Of a stretch of 64,000 bases of DNA, positions 1 to 8,053 are shown piece after piece. Source of the stretch: Consotaella aegiceratis. GTDB lineage: Bacteria > Pseudomonadota > Alphaproteobacteria > Rhizobiales > Rhizobiaceae. Position numbers and translations under genes: made by a program. The stretch covers positions 186,001-250,000 of the forward strand of contig NZ_JAZHFT010000001.1 of the NCBI RefSeq assembly GCF_036541425.1, given 5' to 3'. The notes beneath the pieces were generated by a model. That model searched no databases. It was not told where the DNA came from and worked only from the letters and a program-made list of their open reading frames with translations. Within the stretch, counting starts at the first letter, position 1, and each line of letters starts with the position of its first letter.

Positions 1-149
1 TTGTTGAGCCTGACCATCACGTCTCTGTCGGAAGAGAGCCTCGTGCTGGAACGGGATGCACTCTCAATCTCCGTTCGAGCCCCGCTCTATCTCTTTGGTT
101 TAGTCGCATTTATGCGACGTCAGGTGATTTCCCCCGGCCGCAAAACACC
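1..149. other. Window edge, no gene recognised
   Basis: No coding frame was recognised in the first 149 bases. The only structure seen is a perfect 7-bp inverted repeat with a 2-base spacer at 103-118 (GTCGCAT, TT, ATGCGAC). It lies just beyond the stop of the minus-strand HIG1-like gene. It could act as a transcript-end hairpin, but there is no T-run. Confidence 0.4.
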
Positions 150-338
150 CTAGCGCGCAAAAAGCAGGGCGCCGACGATGAACACCAGGGCCACGGCCTG
201 GAGCATGACGCGGGCACGCATCAGCTTCTGCGACGTGTTGCCGGGACCGCCGCGCATCATGTTGCCCAGCCCCAGGACGAGCACGGCCAACACCGCGCCC
301 AGGGCGATCACCGCCAGGAAGGTCATGAAGGTCGACAT
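150..338 (-). CDS. Twin transmembrane protein, HIG1-domain family
   Basis: This is a 62-residue inner-membrane protein. It has two hydrophobic helices, about residues 5-25 and 45-60, joined by a short basic loop containing the NMMRGG and SQKLMRARV motifs. That layout is typical of the hypoxia-induced HIG1 domain small proteins widespread in Rhizobiales, which are often annotated as twin transmembrane protein. In eukaryotes HIG1 proteins associate with respiratory complexes; the bacterial role is not established. Length fits the family. In many rhizobia it sits upstream of a cobalamin adenosyltransferase and etfBA, but downstream DNA here lies outside the window. The family call is by recognition of the motif pattern. 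Confidence 0.8.
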   Translation of the reverse strand: MSTFMTFLAVIALGAVLAVLVLGLGNMMRGGPGNTSQKLMRARVMLQAVALVFIVGALLFAR

Positions 339-557
339 GAACGGTCAGTCTCCGGCTGGAGGGCGTATCCGATGCATATAGGTCGGATCGACCGATTGCG
401 CGACCTTCAGCCGCAACTTCCGCACCGCCGCCGCTTCATCCTGGCAGTGCGGGGGGCACCCCAGTCGTGCGGTTGGCGTCCGGGTGGCCTGCGCGCAGCG
501 GCATTGCACTTCAGGTTCCAGGCCGGTATCGGCTGACGATCAACTCGTCCGGGCGCC

Positions 558-1514
558 ATGCAAACCATCCTCAACGTCATCGTTCCGATCTTCGGCGTGG
601 TTTTCGTCGGTTATGCCATCGCTCGCGCCCGGCTCCTCAGTGCCGACCAGGGCGACGCGCTGGCGAAATACGTGTTCGTCGTCGCGGTGCCGATGCTGCT
701 GTTCCGCACGGTGGTGACCGCGGATTTCGACGAAGCCAACCCCTTCTCCATCTGGACGATCTATTTCGGCGCCGTGGCCGTGGTCTGGACGGCCGGAACC
801 CTCCTCATCCGATGGTTCGCCAAGGCCGACCGCCGCAAGAGCGTGATCGCCGGCATCTCCGCCAGCTTCACCAATACGGTGTTCGTCGCCATTCCCGCGG
901 TCGAGCGGGCCTATGGTGACACCGGACTGCATCCGCTGTTCCTGATCATCTCGATCCACATGCCGGTGATGATGCTGGCCTCGACGCTGCTGATCGAGCG
1001 TGCCGCCGTGCTCGACGCGCACGAGGCGGGCACCGCCATGGAAGCCTCCACCCCACGCGAGACGCTGGTGCGCATCCTGAAGCGGCTGGCGTCGAACGCG
1101 CTCATCATCGGCATCCTCTGCGGATTCCTGTGGCGCCTTTCGGGGCAGCCTCTGCCCGGCCTTCTGAACGAGGTGACACGGTCGCTGGCGACCACCGCCG
1201 GTCCGGTCGCGCTGTTCGCCCTCGGAATGTCGCTCGACCGCTACGCGATCCGCGGCGACCTGCTGCCGCCGCTGATCTGCTCGGCGCTGTCGCTCGTCGC
1301 CCTGCCGGCGATGGTCTATCTCTTCGGCGTCCTGGTGCTGCCGCCGCTTTGGCTCAAGGTCGCCGTGCTCACCGCCGCCTGCCCGGCCGGCGTCAACTCC
1401 TATGTGCTCGCGACCTTCTTCGGCTCCGGCGAGCGGCTGGCGGCGACCACCATCCTTTTGACCACGCTGCTCTCGGTGGTCACGCTGACCTTCTGGCTCT
1501 CCGTTCTGGGCTGA
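558..1514 (+). CDS. AEC-family transporter (auxin efflux carrier family)
   Basis: A 318-residue inner-membrane permease of the PF03547 family, bacterial relatives of which export organic anions such as malate or malonate. The N-terminus (MQTILNVIVPIFGVVFVGY) is the classic first helix. Hydrophobic segments recur along the whole length, giving roughly ten helices in two five-helix halves, with the second half starting near residue 170 (ASNALIIGILCGFLWRL). The conserved glycine- and asparagine-containing GVNSYVLA stretch is near residue 278. Full family length. No clear Shine-Dalgarno was seen before the ATG. It stands alone, convergent with the next gene, so the substrate cannot be inferred. 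Confidence 0.85.
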   Translation: MQTILNVIVPIFGVVFVGYAIARARLLSADQGDALAKYVFVVAVPMLLFRTVVTADFDEANPFSIWTIYFGAVAVVWTAGTLLIRWFAKADRRKSVIAGISASFTNTVFVAIPAVERAYGDTGLHPLFLIISIHMPVMMLASTLLIERAAVLDAHEAGTAMEASTPRETLVRILKRLASNALIIGILCGFLWRLSGQPLPGLLNEVTRSLATTAGPVALFALGMSLDRYAIRGDLLPPLICSALSLVALPAMVYLFGVLVLPPLWLKVAVLTAACPAGVNSYVLATFFGSGERLAATTILLTTLLSVVTLTFWLSVLG

Positions 1515-1557
1515 CACGACCTAAAGGGTCGCGCATCGGCGGCGGCTGAGTGCGTCT

Positions 1558-2517
1558 TCAATCCTGCTCTTCGAACGGCCAGATCAGCTCTTCCAGATCG
1601 GTCAGCCTGCCAATCCGGTCCTCCCATCCCTCGATGTCGACATTGCGGAGGTCGCTCGCCCGGTGGAGCAGCATCAGCGTGAGCAGACGCCGCCGCATCG
1701 TCGGATCCGCATCGCGAGGCGGCACGCCATACCCTTCCAGCAGGCGGCGGACCCGTTTCGGACGGCCGGCGCACATGAAGGCACTGGGGCCAAGAAGGTC
1801 GTATTCCCGCCACCCCGTCATCACATCGCCGAAGTCGATGAGACCGGCGAGCCGCCAATGCCCGTCGTCTTCCGCCAGCAGGAAATTCTCGGGGATCCAT
1901 TCGCCGGTCAGGATCACGGGCGGCGCATCCATCGGCACGATCGAGGATGCCTCGGCGAGCAGCGCGTCGAGATCGGACAACAGGCGCGGCGCCAAACCCT
2001 GGCGGGCATGCCGCTCCTTGCACCCGGCGATCTGCCGCGCGATGAAGGTCGGCCAGTCCGGTTCGATCGATGCCAGATCGCCGGGCGGCACCGACTGCAC
2101 CTCGGCGATTGCGCGGCCGATCTCGGCCAACACCCGCTCCTTGTCGGCTTCCGGCAGTTGCGGCCAGGCCTGAGATCCCAGCACGCCCGCCAACCGCGTG
2201 ATGACGAGATAGGACCAGCCGTCCCGCTCTCCGTCCGCGACGATCGTCGGAATGGCCAGCGACAGCTGCCCCTCCAGGACCCGCAGCGTCGCGCGTTCGG
2301 AGATGAACTGACTTCGATGGATCGGCGGAAACACTTTCAGCACCCGTCCCCCACCAAGATCGACGACGAGGTTGGTTCCCGTGCCATAGGCGGCGAACAT
2401 CGTCGCCGGAAGTTTCTCGACGCGCACGATTTCGCGGACCAGCGGCAGCCAGAGATCGCGGTCCGATCGCCATGACTTGAAGGCGCTGCCGTCCTCGATG
2501 GTCGGAAAGACCGTCAT
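1558..2517 (-). CDS. Aminoglycoside phosphotransferase-fold kinase-like protein
   Basis: A 319-residue cytosolic protein with the APH/choline-kinase fold. The ATP-binding lysine is probably K61 (GRVLKVFPP). The catalytic loop is at about 204-211 and the magnesium motif is DFGD at 228-231. The catalytic loop is unusual: APH enzymes have H-G-D-x4-N, whereas this protein reads T-G-E-W-I-P-E-N, replacing the histidine with Thr and the catalytic Asp with Glu while keeping the Asn. The substrate is therefore unknown and activity may be altered. It is divergent from the flavoprotein gene at 2648 with 130 bp between them. The fold call is firm; a role in antibiotic resistance should not be assumed. 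Confidence 0.75.
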   Translation of the reverse strand: MTVFPTIEDGSAFKSWRSDRDLWLPLVREIVRVEKLPATMFAAYGTGTNLVVDLGGGRVLKVFPPIHRSQFISERATLRVLEGQLSLAIPTIVADGERDGWSYLVITRLAGVLGSQAWPQLPEADKERVLAEIGRAIAEVQSVPPGDLASIEPDWPTFIARQIAGCKERHARQGLAPRLLSDLDALLAEASSIVPMDAPPVILTGEWIPENFLLAEDDGHWRLAGLIDFGDVMTGWREYDLLGPSAFMCAGRPKRVRRLLEGYGVPPRDADPTMRRRLLTLMLLHRASDLRNVDIEGWEDRIGRLTDLEELIWPFEEQD

Positions 2518-2647
2518 TGCTGCTCTTTCTGTACGGTTTGACGAAAAGCCCAGCTCGCCCGTTCGAGCCTTGGTCGGCTATGGGGATGGCGCCGCCGGTG
2601 GACGAATACCATGTTCGGCGAATCTGTGGTCGTGACGGAAAGTTTCA

Positions 2648-3730
2648 GTGTCCCACATAGCGGTCAAGATCGACATCGCGGTGATCGGCGCCGGCCAGGC
2701 GGGACTGTCCTCGGCCTATCACCTGCAGCGCCTCGGCATTTCTCCCGGCAAGGGGTTCGTCGTCTTCGACCATGCACCGCAGCCGGGCGGCGCCTGGCAG
2801 TTCCGCTGGCCGTCGCTGACGCTGAGCACCGTCAACCGCATCCACGACTTGCCGGGACTGAGCTTTGCCGAAGCCGTGGGAGACGAGACGGGGACGGTCC
2901 GAGCCTCGACCGCCGTGCCCGACTATTTCGCGCTCTACGAAAAGACGTTCGGGCTGCCGATCGCGCGGCCCGTCTCCGTCAAGGTCGTCTGCGATCGGGG
3001 CGAACGCCTTCGGATCGAGACCGATCGCGGCCTGTTCTCGGCGCGCGGCCTGATCAACGCCACGGGAACCTGGGAAACCCCCTACATTCCGGACTATCCG
3101 GGCGCCGACCGGTTTGGCGGCCGGCAACTCCACACCCGCGACTACCAGAGGGCGGACGCGTTTCGAGGCGACCGCGTGCTGGTCGTCGGCGGCGGCATTT
3201 CGGCCATCCAGCTGCTCGATGAAATCTCGCAGGTGACCGACACGCTGTGGGTGACGCGCCGGCCGATCACGTTTCGCGACACGCCATTCACCCCCGAAGA
3301 CGGGCGTGCCGCCGTCGCCCGGGTCGAGGATCGCGTGCGGCGCGGGCTGCCGCCGGGTTCCGTCGTCTCGGTAACGGGGCTGCCGTCGACCCCGGCGATC
3401 GAGGCGGCGCGGAAGCGCGGCGCCCTGAACCGTCGGCCGATGTTCTCCGAGATCACCGAGACGGGCGTGCGCTGGGCCGACGGCACCGAAGAGGCCGTTG
3501 ACGTCATCCTCTGGTGCACGGGGTTTCGCAGTTCGCTCGATCATCTGGCGCCGCTCGGTCTGCGGGAGGCGAACGGCGGCATCGTGATGACCGGCCGACT
3601 GGCGACCCAGGTCGCCAAGGACCCACGCGTGCATCTGGTCGGCTACGGCCCCTCGGCCTCCACCATCGGCGCCAATCGCGCCGGCGCAGCCGCCGCGCGG
3701 GAGCTCACGCGATTTTTGGGGGTGGAGTAG
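2648..3730 (+). CDS. FAD/NAD(P)-dependent flavoprotein monooxygenase-like
   Basis: A 360-residue cytosolic oxidoreductase with two Rossmann motifs. The FAD-binding GxGxxG is at 14-19 (VIGAGQAG) and the NAD(P)-binding VLVVGGG begins near 177. A WCTGF motif about residue 295 resembles the ATG motif of flavin-containing monooxygenases and CzcO-like proteins. The start is a GTG; the reading frame immediately enters the FAD motif, so little N-terminal sequence can be missing. Members oxidise varied substrates or act as disulfide reductases, so the substrate is not predictable. It has no obvious operon partner. Confidence 0.8.
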   Translation: MSHIAVKIDIAVIGAGQAGLSSAYHLQRLGISPGKGFVVFDHAPQPGGAWQFRWPSLTLSTVNRIHDLPGLSFAEAVGDETGTVRASTAVPDYFALYEKTFGLPIARPVSVKVVCDRGERLRIETDRGLFSARGLINATGTWETPYIPDYPGADRFGGRQLHTRDYQRADAFRGDRVLVVGGGISAIQLLDEISQVTDTLWVTRRPITFRDTPFTPEDGRAAVARVEDRVRRGLPPGSVVSVTGLPSTPAIEAARKRGALNRRPMFSEITETGVRWADGTEEAVDVILWCTGFRSSLDHLAPLGLREANGGIVMTGRLATQVAKDPRVHLVGYGPSASTIGANRAGAAAARELTRFLGVE

Positions 3731-3857
3731 GCGGCGAGCGAGCCTAGGATAGTCCGAAACCTCGTTGGCCCGGCCGCCGTGACGTGGCCCGGACCGGCCG
3801 AGGGTAATCCTGTGGATCGGCCTCCGTTCCGACGGCTTTTATGGCAAGGAAAATGAC

Positions 3858-4523
3858 ATGGGCGGATCAGGCGTTCCGAAGATCTGGCGAACGTCCGCCG
3901 GCCCCACCTTCACCAAACAATTCGAGCTGAGCCTGGACGACCATATGGCCGTGCGCCACGGCACAAAGGGGCCGCTGCCGCTCGGACCCTTTTGCGCCCT
4001 GATCACCCTATGCACACTCGGGATCGGTCTGGCGGTCGCCTTCGGCCCCTGGAAGAAGGGAAACTGGTGGGCGGTGGCCGGCATCATGGCCGGAGCGGCC
4101 GCCGCCGGTCCGCTCTTGTCCTGGCTGCTCTATCGCTTTTTTCGAGGATTGATCAAAGGCTTCTGGGAAGGCTTCCTGGAGGTGCGCGAGGCGGTGAACG
4201 TTCCCTTCGAGATGACCGTCGACGCAAGCGGCGTTTCGGTTCTCGTCCGCCAGCAGAGCTGGTTTTGCCCCTGGGACAGCCTTCAGGACGTCGAGGAAGA
4301 TGGCGAGCGCTATTATTTCTGGCTCTCGAACACGACGGCCCACGTGCTTCCGAAACGCCTGTTCGACGACGACGAGCGCGCGGAATTCGATTCGGCGCTT
4401 CGCGACTGGCTGGGGCACGCACCCGTATCGCCGCCGCGCCGGGTCGGTTCGAAGATAATGAACTGGGGCAAACCCGAACCGGAGGCGGAGGCGGAGGCGG
4501 AGGCGGAGGACAAATCGGCCTGA
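3858..4523 (+). CDS. YcxB-like membrane protein
   Basis: A 221-residue protein with two adjacent transmembrane helices at about residues 44-67 and 71-96, followed by a soluble domain (about 110-190) resembling the YcxB-like C-terminal domain: a beta-rich stretch around SWFCPWDSLQDVEEDG and LPKRLFDDDERAEF. The tail from residue 206 is a Glu-Ala run encoded by four perfect tandem copies of GAGGCG at 4482-4505, a slippage-prone tract that would change length without shifting frame. Function of the family is unknown. It stands alone between the flavoprotein and the higBA locus. Confidence 0.6.
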   Translation: MGGSGVPKIWRTSAGPTFTKQFELSLDDHMAVRHGTKGPLPLGPFCALITLCTLGIGLAVAFGPWKKGNWWAVAGIMAGAAAAGPLLSWLLYRFFRGLIKGFWEGFLEVREAVNVPFEMTVDASGVSVLVRQQSWFCPWDSLQDVEEDGERYYFWLSNTTAHVLPKRLFDDDERAEFDSALRDWLGHAPVSPPRRVGSKIMNWGKPEPEAEAEAEAEDKSA

Positions 4524-4584
4524 GCGGCCCGTTCGACTGCAACAGCGTTTGCGTGCCGTAGTGGGGCTGTGGCCAATCAGTTAT

Positions 4585-4644
4585 GGTATCGTAGCGCGAT
4601 GCCGTACCTTGATCTTGTCGATCTTTCGTATCATATTGCGATAC
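4585..4644 (+). promoter_or_regulatory. higBA promoter with inverted-repeat operators
   Basis: Two inverted repeats sit upstream of the toxin gene: GGTATCG / CGATGCC at 4585-4591 and 4597-4603 (one mismatch), and GTATC / GATAC at 4628-4632 and 4640-4644. A plausible promoter, TTGATC (4609-4614), 17-bp spacer, CATATT (4632-4637), overlaps the second repeat. This is the expected layout for autorepression by HigA, but binding is inferred. Confidence 0.5.
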
Positions 4645-4659
4645 CAAGGGACAAGGGGG

Positions 4660-4941
4660 ATGATCCGGTCGTTCAGAGGCAAATATGTCGAGGCAGTCGC
4701 GAGGGGTCGTGCTCCCAAGGGTTTTCCCGCCGACCTCGTTCGTGTTGCCCAGCGCAAGTTGCGGTATCTGGACAGTGCCGGCGCTCTTGACGATTTGCGG
4801 GTCCCGCCTGGCAATCGACTCGAAATCTTAAGAGGTGACCGGGTGGGGCAGCATTCGATCCGGATCAATGACCAGTGGCGCATCTGCTTCCGCTGGACGG
4901 ACGCTGGTATCGAGGATGTCGAAATCATCGACTATCACTGA
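4660..4941 (+). CDS. higB: HigB-type toxin, RelE superfamily mRNA interferase
   Basis: A 93-residue protein matching the HigB (plasmid maintenance killer) family, ribosome-dependent endoribonucleases that cleave mRNA when not neutralised by HigA. Recognisable parts are the N-terminal IRSFRGKYVEAV, the central RKLRYLDSAGALDDLRVPPG, and the family-typical C-terminal WRICFRWTDAG...VEIIDYH. The ATG at 4660 gives the usual family length; an in-frame extension to 4549 would add sequence unlike the family. It is followed 21 bp later by the HTH antitoxin, in the toxin-first order characteristic of higBA. Confidence 0.9.
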   Translation: MIRSFRGKYVEAVARGRAPKGFPADLVRVAQRKLRYLDSAGALDDLRVPPGNRLEILRGDRVGQHSIRINDQWRICFRWTDAGIEDVEIIDYH

Positions 4942-4962
4942 ATCATGCCAAGGAGGGCTGGA

Positions 4963-5274
4963 ATGACGCTCAAAATCACGCCCCCCATTCATCCGGGGGA
5001 AATTCTCCGCGAGGACTTCCTGGCTCCCCTGGCCTTGAGCCCCTACGCCCTGGCAAAGGCGCTTCACATTCCGCGCACCCGGATCGAGCGCCTGGTGCGC
5101 GAGGAGAGCCCGGTGACGCCGGATACGGCGCTACGCCTCGCGCGCTACTTCGGCACGACGCCCGACCTCTGGCTCAACCTTCAACGCTCCTACGATCTTG
5201 CTGTCGAGGCCGAAGCGAAGAAAGAGGAGATTGCGCGGATCGAGCCGCGGCCGATTGCGGGAGAGGCAGCGTGA
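4963..5274 (+). CDS. higA: HigA-type antitoxin, HTH transcriptional regulator
   Basis: A 103-residue XRE-family protein with the VapI/HigA signature PPIHPGEILREDFL at residues 7-20 and a helix-turn-helix about 26-70 (LSPYALAKALHIPRTRIERL). The C-terminal WLNLQRSYDL segment is typical of HigA. It should bind and neutralise HigB and repress the operon promoter. The ATG at 4963 is chosen because AAGGAGG lies directly upstream; an upstream in-frame ATG at 4945 has no such site. It is co-transcribed with the toxin gene. Confidence 0.9.
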   Translation: MTLKITPPIHPGEILREDFLAPLALSPYALAKALHIPRTRIERLVREESPVTPDTALRLARYFGTTPDLWLNLQRSYDLAVEAEAKKEEIARIEPRPIAGEAA

Positions 5275-5330
5275 AGTGGGAGCCGCTCTACGGCTCATAA
5301 AGAAGCGGAAGCAGTATGGAAACGCCGAAA

Positions 5331-5347
5331 CAGAATTCATAATTCTG
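5331..5347. repeat. Perfect inverted repeat after higA
   Basis: CAGAATT, CAT, AATTCTG forms a perfect 7-bp palindrome with a 3-base loop in the AT-rich gap between higA and the acetyltransferase. There is no T-run, so it may be a weak transcript end or a protein-binding site. Confidence 0.35.
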
Positions 5348-5565
5348 TTGCAGATTTGAAAGGATTCGGCATCGGCGGATGCCTCGATTAGTAAGGAACT
5401 AGTGGCTCAGCCTTCTTCAACGCTGAGCACAGCCTTGAGAGGCATCACGGACGCAAGCCAATTACACCGACTATCTCCGGCCCACGCCCTAAGCTCCATG
5501 ATTGGATACCCGTGGGCGATGTGCGAGTAGAACCTGTCGAGCAATCGACCTAAAGGCACAGCCAG

Positions 5566-6075
5566 ATGATTGTTTTCAGATCGCTGACCGAAGCAGATTT
5601 TCCGATATTATGTGAATGGCTAAATAACCCTCATATGCGCGCTCACTATCAGAATTCTCCGATAACAATAGATGAAGTTAATAGTAAATATTCTGAACGC
5701 CTCGATCCAAGCCACCCCACGAATTGCCATATAGCTTTTTATAATGGCGAGCCTTTTGGGAAATTGCAGTGCTATTTTCTTCGGGATTATCCTGATTTTG
5801 CGTCTGAGATAGGCGAGAACGACGGTGTGGCTGTCGATCTATTTATCGGTGATGAGCAGTTCATAGGGAGGGGCTTGGGGAAAGCTATGCTTCGCTCATA
5901 TGTGCTGAACGTGGTTCCTTCCCTTTTTCCTCAAGACTGCAAATGGTTCATTTGTCATGCTAAGGAGAACAAAATTGCTATTCGTGGCTCACTTTCCGCT
6001 GGTTTTCTGCCATATCGAGACGTCATAGAGGGCGGCGTAGAAAGTCTTCTGCTTTTATTCGACAGATCGACTTGA
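5566..6075 (+). CDS. AAC(6')-like GNAT acetyltransferase, AT-rich
   Basis: A 169-residue GNAT acetyltransferase whose layout resembles AAC(6')-I aminoglycoside acetyltransferases and related acyltransferases: an N-terminal LTEADFPILCEWLNNPH, a GEPFGKLQCY strand, and the acetyl-CoA loop around residues 105-115 (IGRGLGKAML). Base use differs sharply from its neighbours: many AT-rich codons (AAT, ATA, TTA, TTT), unlike the GC-rich surrounding genes, which points to recent acquisition. It follows the higBA pair and stands alone. It could acetylate an aminoglycoside or another amine; the substrate is not proved. The ATG start has only weak Shine-Dalgarno support. Confidence 0.7.
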   Translation: MIVFRSLTEADFPILCEWLNNPHMRAHYQNSPITIDEVNSKYSERLDPSHPTNCHIAFYNGEPFGKLQCYFLRDYPDFASEIGENDGVAVDLFIGDEQFIGRGLGKAMLRSYVLNVVPSLFPQDCKWFICHAKENKIAIRGSLSAGFLPYRDVIEGGVESLLLLFDRST

Positions 6076-6267
6076 AGTAGCAAGAACGTCGCGGCTGCGG
6101 CTCCCGCAACAGCAAGACGTTACGACAGTGCGGCGGGGACATTAGCCTATCTCCCAAGGACAGACGGTCTAAGAGCATCGTATCTGGCGACTGCTTTCCA
6201 TCCATCCCAACGCTCCTCATTGAAACACTTTCATCGTATTCTGTTTCAAGTTGACGCCCCTTCCCCC

Positions 6268-7158
6268 TCACCCCGCTACTCCTACCATCCGCCGAACATC
6301 CTTCGCCGTCATTCCCGCTTCGCGCAACGAGCGGAGCGAAGCGTCGCGGGCGCTTTTCGACAGCTTGCGTCCGTCCTCGCCGAAGATCAGGTCGTGATGG
6401 TGGTAGGTGGGCGTCGGGAGGCCCAGCAACGCCTGGAGCAGGCGATGCACGGCAGTCGAGAAGAACAGGTCGCGGCCGCGCACCACGTGGGTGACGCCCT
6501 GTAAGGCGTCGTCCACGACCACGGCCAGATGATAGCTGGTCGGCGCGTCCTTGCGCCCCAGCACGACGTCGCCCCAGGCGGCCGGATCGGCGGGGATCGT
6601 GCCGGTCTCGCCGTCGGGCGAGGCCCCCGTCTCCTGCCACGACAACTGTCCGACCTCAGCGAGCGCGGCCGCCATGTCGAGGCGCCAGGCGTAGGGCGCG
6701 CCCTCCTCCATGCGGCTCTGGCGCTCGTCCGCCGAAAGCCCCCGGTCGAAGCCCGGATAAAGCGGCGCGCCGTCGGGATCGCGTGGCCAGGGCCGGCCTT
6801 CCTCCTCGGTGAAGCGCTCGGCGGTGGCGCGGATTTCGCCGCGCGTCATGAAGGCGGGATAGACCAGGCCGGCGTCCACCAGCGCCTCGAGAGCCGCCTG
6901 GTAGTCGGCGAAGTGTTCGGACTGGCGGCGCGGCACCTCGTCCCAATCGATGCCGAGCCAGGCCAGGTCGTCCTCGATCTGGCGCTCGTAGGCAATGGTG
7001 CAACGGGCGCGGTCGATGTCCTCCAGGCGCAGGAGAAAACGGCCGTCGGTCTCCCGCGCCATGGCATGATTGACGAGGGCGGAATAGGCATGGCCGAGAT
7101 GCAGTTCGCCATTGGGGCTCGGTGCAAATCGAAAAACGGGTTGCCGATCGCTCATCAC
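6268..7158 (-). CDS. gluQ: Glutamyl-Q tRNA(Asp) synthetase
   Basis: A 296-residue class I synthetase paralogue that activates glutamate and attaches it to queuosine in the anticodon of tRNA-Asp. The HIGH-type motif is HLGH at 20-23 within FRFAPSPNGELHLGHAY, and the KMSKS motif is KLSKS at about 265-269. It ends shortly after KMSKS and so lacks the anticodon-binding domain of GltX, which is the defining feature of this family. Length matches. It is divergent from the AlkA-like gene at 7211 with a short shared upstream region. Confidence 0.93.
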   Translation of the reverse strand: MMSDRQPVFRFAPSPNGELHLGHAYSALVNHAMARETDGRFLLRLEDIDRARCTIAYERQIEDDLAWLGIDWDEVPRRQSEHFADYQAALEALVDAGLVYPAFMTRGEIRATAERFTEEEGRPWPRDPDGAPLYPGFDRGLSADERQSRMEEGAPYAWRLDMAAALAEVGQLSWQETGASPDGETGTIPADPAAWGDVVLGRKDAPTSYHLAVVVDDALQGVTHVVRGRDLFFSTAVHRLLQALLGLPTPTYHHHDLIFGEDGRKLSKSARDASLRSLREAGMTAKDVRRMVGVAG

Positions 7159-7210
7159 TGCCCTTTGTTCCCGCGCTCCACCTCTCCCGACTTGGCAAGA
7201 GAGACCGGCC

Positions 7211-7933
7211 GTGGCCAGTGCCCTTCACAAAAAACCGCAGAACGCGCCCGTCCAGGCCGGCGGGCGGATTGCCAGCGAGGCCGACCTTGCGGCATCGCTC
7301 AAGGCCTTGCGGGCTCTGGACGACCGGCTTCCTACGGTCATCGATCGCGCCGGGCCGCTGCCGCTGCGCAAGAACCCGGACCGGCTCAAGGGCCTGGTGG
7401 CGACGATGATCGGCCAGCAGGTGTCACGCGCCAGCGCGGCCGCCATCTTCGGCCGGCTCGACGCGGCCCTCGACCTCGACGACCCGGCGGCGATCCTCGG
7501 CGCGCCCGAGACGGTCTATCGCGCCGCCGGCCTGTCGCGCGCCAAGCACCGCACGATCCTGGCGCTCGCCCTGGCGGTGGCCGACGGCGAACTCGACTTC
7601 GGGCGAATTGCCGCAGCCCCGGCGGAGGACGCGATCGCCGAACTGGTGCGCCTTCCCGGGATCGGGCCCTGGACGGCCGAATCGTACCTGCTCTTCTCGC
7701 TCGGCCACCCGGACGTATTCCCCTCCGGCGATCTCGCGCTGCAGGTGGCCGTCGCCGATGCCTTCGCACTGACGGAACGGCCGAAGGCCAAGGCCCTGGC
7801 GGGGATGGCAGAGGTCTGGGCCCCCTACCGCGCGACCGCCGCGCGCCTGTTCTGGGCCTATTATCGCGCGATCACCGCGCGCGACGCCGCCCCCGTCGGC
7901 CTGGCGGAAGCCGGTCCGGACCAGGCGGGATAG
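7211..7933 (+). CDS. DNA-3-methyladenine glycosylase, AlkA-type HhH-GPD
   Basis: A 240-residue base-excision repair enzyme that removes alkylated purines. The helix-hairpin-helix LPGIGPWTA is at 148-156, and the catalytic aspartate is D174 in PSGDLALQ, the usual spacing for HhH-GPD glycosylases. It lacks the N-terminal Ada-like domain of E. coli AlkA, as is common in alphaproteobacteria. The GTG at 7211 is preferred because the in-frame upstream sequence overlaps the divergent gluQ start and does not look like this family. No regulatory site was recognised in the short divergent region. Confidence 0.85.
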   Translation: MASALHKKPQNAPVQAGGRIASEADLAASLKALRALDDRLPTVIDRAGPLPLRKNPDRLKGLVATMIGQQVSRASAAAIFGRLDAALDLDDPAAILGAPETVYRAAGLSRAKHRTILALALAVADGELDFGRIAAAPAEDAIAELVRLPGIGPWTAESYLLFSLGHPDVFPSGDLALQVAVADAFALTERPKAKALAGMAEVWAPYRATAARLFWAYYRAITARDAAPVGLAEAGPDQAG

Positions 7934-8038
7934 AAGGACAAACGTCCCTATCCCCCGGCAAGTCGCCGTTCAGGCTTCACAAAGGCGACATGATAGGACA
8001 CGATAGTCCGCGCAAATCGACGCAAGTCGTTTTTTGTG

Positions 8039-8053
8039 AAGGAGACCCTCCTT
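8039..8053 (+). promoter_or_regulatory. Hairpin covering the HNH-gene ribosome site
   Basis: AAGGAG (8039-8044), ACC, CTCCTT (8048-8053) is a perfect 6-bp stem. It contains the Shine-Dalgarno sequence, and its 3' arm includes the first bases of the TTG start codon, so it could limit initiation. Just upstream a small CGAC-GCAA-GTCG stem followed by six T residues may end transcripts from the glycosylase gene. Confidence 0.4.

Noticed and set aside
103..118. A FNR/FixK-like box near the window start
   Set aside because: The palindrome GTCGCAT-TT-ATGCGAC does not match TTGAT-N4-ATCAA and lies downstream of a gene rather than in a promoter.
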